Assembly: GCA_964367645.1 (NCBI GenBank)
Contig: CAYIYN010000062.1
Coordinates: 1-9,165, forward strand
Direction of reading: 5' to 3'
Length of the DNA stretch: 9,165 bases
Source: RGIG4097 sp964367645
Lineage (GTDB): Bacteria > Bacillota > Clostridia > Christensenellales > CAG-917
The number at the start of each line of letters is the position of its first letter. Position 1 is the first letter of the stretch. Position numbers and translations under genes: made by a program. The notes beneath the pieces were generated by a model. It worked only from the letters and a program-made list of their open reading frames with translations. It was not told the DNA's origin and did not search any database. This document shows positions 6,691 to 9,165 of the stretch, in pieces.

Positions 6691-7431
6691 ATGAAAGAAA
6701 GAACACAAATGGATTGGCTGCTCAACACACCTATCGCTCACCGTGGTCTTCACGGTGCGGGTATACCCGAGAACAGCATTCCCGCTTACGAAAAAGCCAT
6801 CGAAAAAGGTTTTAACATCGAAATCGACGTACATCTTTCAAAGGACAATCAAATTGTCGTTTTTCACGACGACAACTTAAAGCGCGTTTGCGGCGCAGAC
6901 AAAAAAATAAAAAACTGCACGGTTAAAGAACTTAAATCGTACCGCTTGAACGGCACGGATTGCACAATTCCGACATTTGATGAATTTTTGTCGCTGGTGG
7001 ACGGAAAAGTTGGCATACTGTGCGAAATTAAAGGTATTTTACCATGGGACTTAAGCATAGTTAAAGCCACTGTGGAGCGCATTAAAACATACAAAGGCAA
7101 GATTGCCGTTCAATCGTTCAATTTCGGACCGGTCATCTATGCAAGACGCCATAGCAACCGCCCTTTCGGCTCTTTGTGCACATGGCGAGGCCGCAGCCAT
7201 ATGGTCGACTTTTTGGGCAAACTATGGGTAACCAAACTGACAAAACCGATGTTTATCGCTTACGACGTACGGGACATTTTGGGCGGCAATAAATACGTCG
7301 AAAAGGCAAGGAAGACAACCCCTATTATCACTTGGACAGTGAACAATGCCGAAAAACTTGCCTGCGCGCGCAAATTCGCCGACAACATCATCTTTGAAGA
7401 TATAGCCGATTTGCTTTTGACACAAAACTGA
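6691..7431 (+). CDS. Cytosolic glycerophosphodiester phosphodiesterase (GDPD family)
   Basis: Members hydrolyse glycerophosphodiesters, the deacylation products of phospholipids, to glycerol 3-phosphate and an alcohol. The 246-residue protein is a single TIM-barrel domain. Visible motifs are AHRGLHG (16-22) with catalytic H17, PENSIPAYEKAIEKG (26-40), EIDVHLSKD (44-52) with metal ligands E44 and D46, VVFHDD (56-61) with second catalytic H59, CEIKG (111-115) with probable ligand E112, and ITWTVNN near the C-terminus. No signal peptide is seen, so it acts inside the cell, unlike periplasmic GlpQ. ATG at 6691 has GAGGGG five bases upstream; a second ATG at 6709 is also possible. It is transcribed divergently from lepA, with its own promoter. 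Exact substrate cannot be told, and no glp transport gene is adjacent. Confidence 0.93.
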   Translation: MKERTQMDWLLNTPIAHRGLHGAGIPENSIPAYEKAIEKGFNIEIDVHLSKDNQIVVFHDDNLKRVCGADKKIKNCTVKELKSYRLNGTDCTIPTFDEFLSLVDGKVGILCEIKGILPWDLSIVKATVERIKTYKGKIAVQSFNFGPVIYARRHSNRPFGSLCTWRGRSHMVDFLGKLWVTKLTKPMFIAYDVRDILGGNKYVEKARKTTPIITWTVNNAEKLACARKFADNIIFEDIADLLLTQN

Positions 7432-7440
7432 TTGTAAAAA

Positions 7441-7596
7441 ACACGGGGATATTTCTCCCCCTCTTTATAGGGGGAACGGCACGTAGTGTCAAGGGGGTGT
7501 AACTCTGCCCAATGGTATTTCTCCCACCACTCGAGTGTCTTGAAAGTTTTTCCAGTGGCGACTCTTCGGCTGCGCTCAGAGTGACAAGATGCTGAC
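7441..7596. repeat. Repeat-rich non-coding element with several hairpins
   Basis: This stretch fills most of the 266-bp gap between the phosphodiesterase and the membrane-protein gene and has no credible ORF. It contains a seven-pair hairpin TCCCCCT (7456-7462) with AGGGGGA (7469-7475); a small hairpin GGCAC (7478-7482) with GTGTC (7486-7490) around GTA; the palindrome CACTCGAGTG (7528-7537); CCACT (7527-7531) paired with AGTGG (7554-7558); and ACTCT (7561-7565) paired with AGAGT (7578-7582). The ten-mer TATTTCTCCC occurs twice, at 7450-7459 and 7516-7525. Composition and layout recall dispersed intergenic repeats of clostridial and other bacterial genomes; membership of such a family is inference. 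A GGGGA/TCCCC hairpin at 7445-7460 may help end the phosphodiesterase transcript, although the T tract after it is poor. Confidence 0.55.
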
Positions 7597-7697
7597 TAAT
7601 TGTTTTTACAAAAATTGTGATTTATCCGCTATCTAACTCACTATTTAGAAATTATTAAGAAGGACATAATTACAAATTAAACAACATATATTATTCG

Positions 7698-8717
7698 GTG
7701 AACACAAATCACAAAAACGTTCAAACCGCGATATTAGGTGTCGGAGCGGCGTTATTCGCTCTTTTTTTACTTGTAAAGCCCGACTATTTTTTTAAATCCG
7801 CTTTGAACGGTCTGAGTCTGTATGTAACCACAGTTTTACCTGCGTTGTTTCCGTTCTATTTTTGTGCCACTCTGCTGACAAAAATAGGCGCGGCGGAAGT
7901 GTGCTCGATAGTGATGAAAAAACCGATTAAGTTTCTGTTTAACGCACCTCCCGAAAGCGCTTTTGCAATTGTTTGCTCCCTGCTTTGCGGTTATCCGGTT
8001 GGTGCCGCCGCGCTAAACAGTCTTTATTTGGAAGGTTATTTGGACGAGGACGGCGTAAGAAGAGCAATGCCTGTTTGTTCCACCTCAGGCCCGTTGTTTA
8101 TGCTAGGTACGGTCGGTAGCGCACTGTTCCACAATGCGCACGTGGGCGCAGTCGTTTTGGTGTCGCATATTATTGGCACTTTTATTTGTGGCGTTGTTTT
8201 CAGAGGATTCAAACTTCCAAAAAACAAACAATTCGATGACAAAATTACTCCAAAGTCAAATGCCACTGAAACGAAAAAATCTTCGCCAAAAGTCGCTGAT
8301 TTAAACTCTCTTGAGAACAAACTGTACGGCAAGGAGAACGCTCTTTCTGAAAGCGTGTCGAAAGCCACTCTTTCAATGCTATATCTTGGAGGCTATATTG
8401 TGCTTGCAAGCATGCTGGCGGACTGCGTTTTGCTCATACCCTATCTAAACAACGCACCTGCGGAAATAAAAACTCTTATGCAGGGTGTTATCGAAATGAC
8501 TCGCGGTTGCGTTTGCGCCGTCGACGTGTCATATCTTCCGTACGCGGTAGCACTTTGCACATTCATTATAACGTTGGGCGGTTTGTGTATTTGCATGCAA
8601 AGTTGCTCATATCTAATACCTTGCGGCATAAAAACGTCACGTTATTTGCTATGCAAGTTGTGCCAAGCGACTGCTGCCGGTTTGGTTTCACTTCTTCTGG
8701 GTTTTGCAATTGTCTAA
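7698..8717 (+). CDS. YlbJ-like sporulation-type integral membrane protein
   Basis: This 339-residue multi-pass membrane protein has two hydrophobic halves joined by a polar, Lys/Ser-rich cytoplasmic-type loop at about 171-220. Hydrophobic segments lie near 9-27, 38-62, 88-108, 148-168, 224-248, 278-300 and 318-338. TVLPALFPF (45-53), GYPVGA (98-103), STSGPLFMLG (128-137), the FHN motif (144-146) and GVIEMTRGC (263-271) match the YlbJ family, related to nucleoside-recognition (Gate) domains and linked to sporulation in Bacillus subtilis; transported substrate is unknown. It has 16 cysteines, many in or near membrane segments, which is high. The start is GTG at 7698; the only purine-rich site, AAGAAGGA (7657-7664), is 33 bases away, so initiation is uncertain, although the N-terminal length fits the family. 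Family assignment is firm, while the sporulation role is inferred. Confidence 0.82.
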   Translation: MNTNHKNVQTAILGVGAALFALFLLVKPDYFFKSALNGLSLYVTTVLPALFPFYFCATLLTKIGAAEVCSIVMKKPIKFLFNAPPESAFAIVCSLLCGYPVGAAALNSLYLEGYLDEDGVRRAMPVCSTSGPLFMLGTVGSALFHNAHVGAVVLVSHIIGTFICGVVFRGFKLPKNKQFDDKITPKSNATETKKSSPKVADLNSLENKLYGKENALSESVSKATLSMLYLGGYIVLASMLADCVLLIPYLNNAPAEIKTLMQGVIEMTRGCVCAVDVSYLPYAVALCTFIITLGGLCICMQSCSYLIPCGIKTSRYLLCKLCQATAAGLVSLLLGFAIV

Positions 8718-8735
8718 AATAATTGGCATAACACA

Positions 8736-8765
8736 TTGACTTTATACGATTTTCACCATTATTCT
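8736..8765 (+). promoter_or_regulatory. Candidate promoter of the sigma-region-4-like gene
   Basis: TTGACT (8736-8741), five of six -35 matches, is followed after 18 bases by TATTCT (8760-8765), four of six -10 matches. Transcription would start near 8772, leaving a leader of about 40 bases. It would make the last gene independent of the membrane-protein gene ending at 8717. Confidence 0.5.
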
Positions 8766-8791
8766 TAAATCAGCCAAAATAAGTCCCGTTT

Positions 8792-8807
8792 GGGAGGTAT
8801 CCGGAGG
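8792..8807 (+). promoter_or_regulatory. Tandem Shine-Dalgarno sites
   Basis: GGGAGG (8792-8797) and GGAGG (8803-8807) both precede the ATG at 8812; the second is four bases away and is the working site. TCCC (8784-8787) can pair with GGGA (8792-8795) around GTTT, which would cover the first site only. Confidence 0.6.
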
Positions 8808-8811
8808 AATT

Positions 8812-9165
8812 ATGAATAAAAACTGGAGCAACACTGCACTTGTTGCTTATTCTGCTTTGCCAAAATTGGTGAACGACATTGATTTTGCTGTTTCAACACG
8901 CGTAAATTCGGGTTTTCAGAGTGTTCACCTGAAAAATGGTGTAACAACCTATGATTTAATTGGTGAAATCATAAAACTTAACGATTGGAAAAGAAAATTG
9001 GTGAATTTGCGCATAATCGTGGCGTCGGCTATGGAAAAATTGACGGATAGCGAGCGTATGATTTTGCTTTCTCGCATGTTCCGAAAACACACTTTTCAAA
9101 AAATTTCTGAAGACACCGCGATTCCGCTTCGTACCGTTTTCCGCCGTTTCGATCCGGAATCCTTC
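8812..9165 (+). CDS. Small DNA-binding protein with sigma-70 region-4-like helix-turn-helix (partial, 3' end missing)
   Basis: The reading frame is open from ATG at 8812 to the window edge, giving 118 residues without a stop, so the protein is cut off. It starts MNKNWSNTALVAYSALPKL. Residues about 75-112 read as a sigma-70 region-4 type helix-turn-helix: KLTDSERMILLSRMF, then a second helix around TFQKISEDTAI and a recognition-helix-like PLRTVFRRF, comparable to the usual pattern of L-ER-ll-r-f, then -i-e-, then s-rTV-rR. Residues 1-74 are not recognised and show no region-2 signature, so this is probably not a full sigma factor. It may be a phage- or sporulation-type regulator or an orphan region-4 protein. 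Strong GGAGG precedes the start and a candidate promoter lies upstream. Function is unknown. Confidence 0.7.
   Translation, partial: MNKNWSNTALVAYSALPKLVNDIDFAVSTRVNSGFQSVHLKNGVTTYDLIGEIIKLNDWKRKLVNLRIIVASAMEKLTDSERMILLSRMFRKHTFQKISEDTAIPLRTVFRRFDPESF

Noticed and set aside
7441..7596. CRISPR array in the repeat-rich gap
   Set aside because: The repeats are mostly inverted, short and non-identical, and only one ten-mer recurs directly; there is no regular repeat-spacer pattern and no cas gene.
8812..9165. Complete sigma factor
   Set aside because: No region-2 core-binding or -10 recognition motif is visible in the first 74 residues; only region-4-like sequence is present, and the gene is cut by the window edge.

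Overview
This 9.2-kb window looks like a chromosomal housekeeping region of a low-to-moderate-GC member of the Bacillota, most likely an uncultured clostridial lineage. The evidence is the lepA-hemW gene pair, strong GGAGG-type Shine-Dalgarno sites, frequent GTG/TTG starts, a ~384-residue PRPP synthetase of the type I associate with clostridia, a YlbJ-like membrane protein (a family typical of spore formers) and near-consensus sigma-A-type promoters. The genus cannot be named from the sequence alone.

Layout. The left two thirds is read leftwards. From right to left it holds lepA (elongation factor 4), hemW (radical-SAM heme chaperone, start overlapping the lepA stop), prs (PRPP synthetase, own promoter), a UPF0173/YtkL-type metallo-beta-lactamase-fold hydrolase 13 nt after prs, and rho (transcription termination factor), behind a 97-bp gap with a terminator-like hairpin. 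The right third is read rightwards: a cytosolic glycerophosphodiester phosphodiesterase, a 266-bp non-coding gap built of inverted and direct repeats, a YlbJ-like multi-pass membrane protein, and the first 118 codons of a small protein with a sigma-70 region-4-like helix-turn-helix, cut by the window edge.

How the parts relate. The leftward genes cover translation (LepA), heme handling (HemW), nucleotide precursor supply (Prs) and transcription termination (Rho), and appear to form at least three transcription units. The two arms diverge at 6583-6690, where two near-consensus promoters lie on opposite strands of the same ~37 bp, so RNA polymerase could probably occupy only one at a time.

I do not see a complete novel defence, mobile or biosynthetic system, CRISPR array, tRNA or rRNA. 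The points most worth a second look are the antiparallel overlapping promoters, the hairpin/promoter overlap before rho, the AT-hook-like basic patch in the Rho N-terminal extension, the repeat-rich 7441-7596 gap, and the truncated sigma-region-4-like protein with its own promoter and two Shine-Dalgarno sites.
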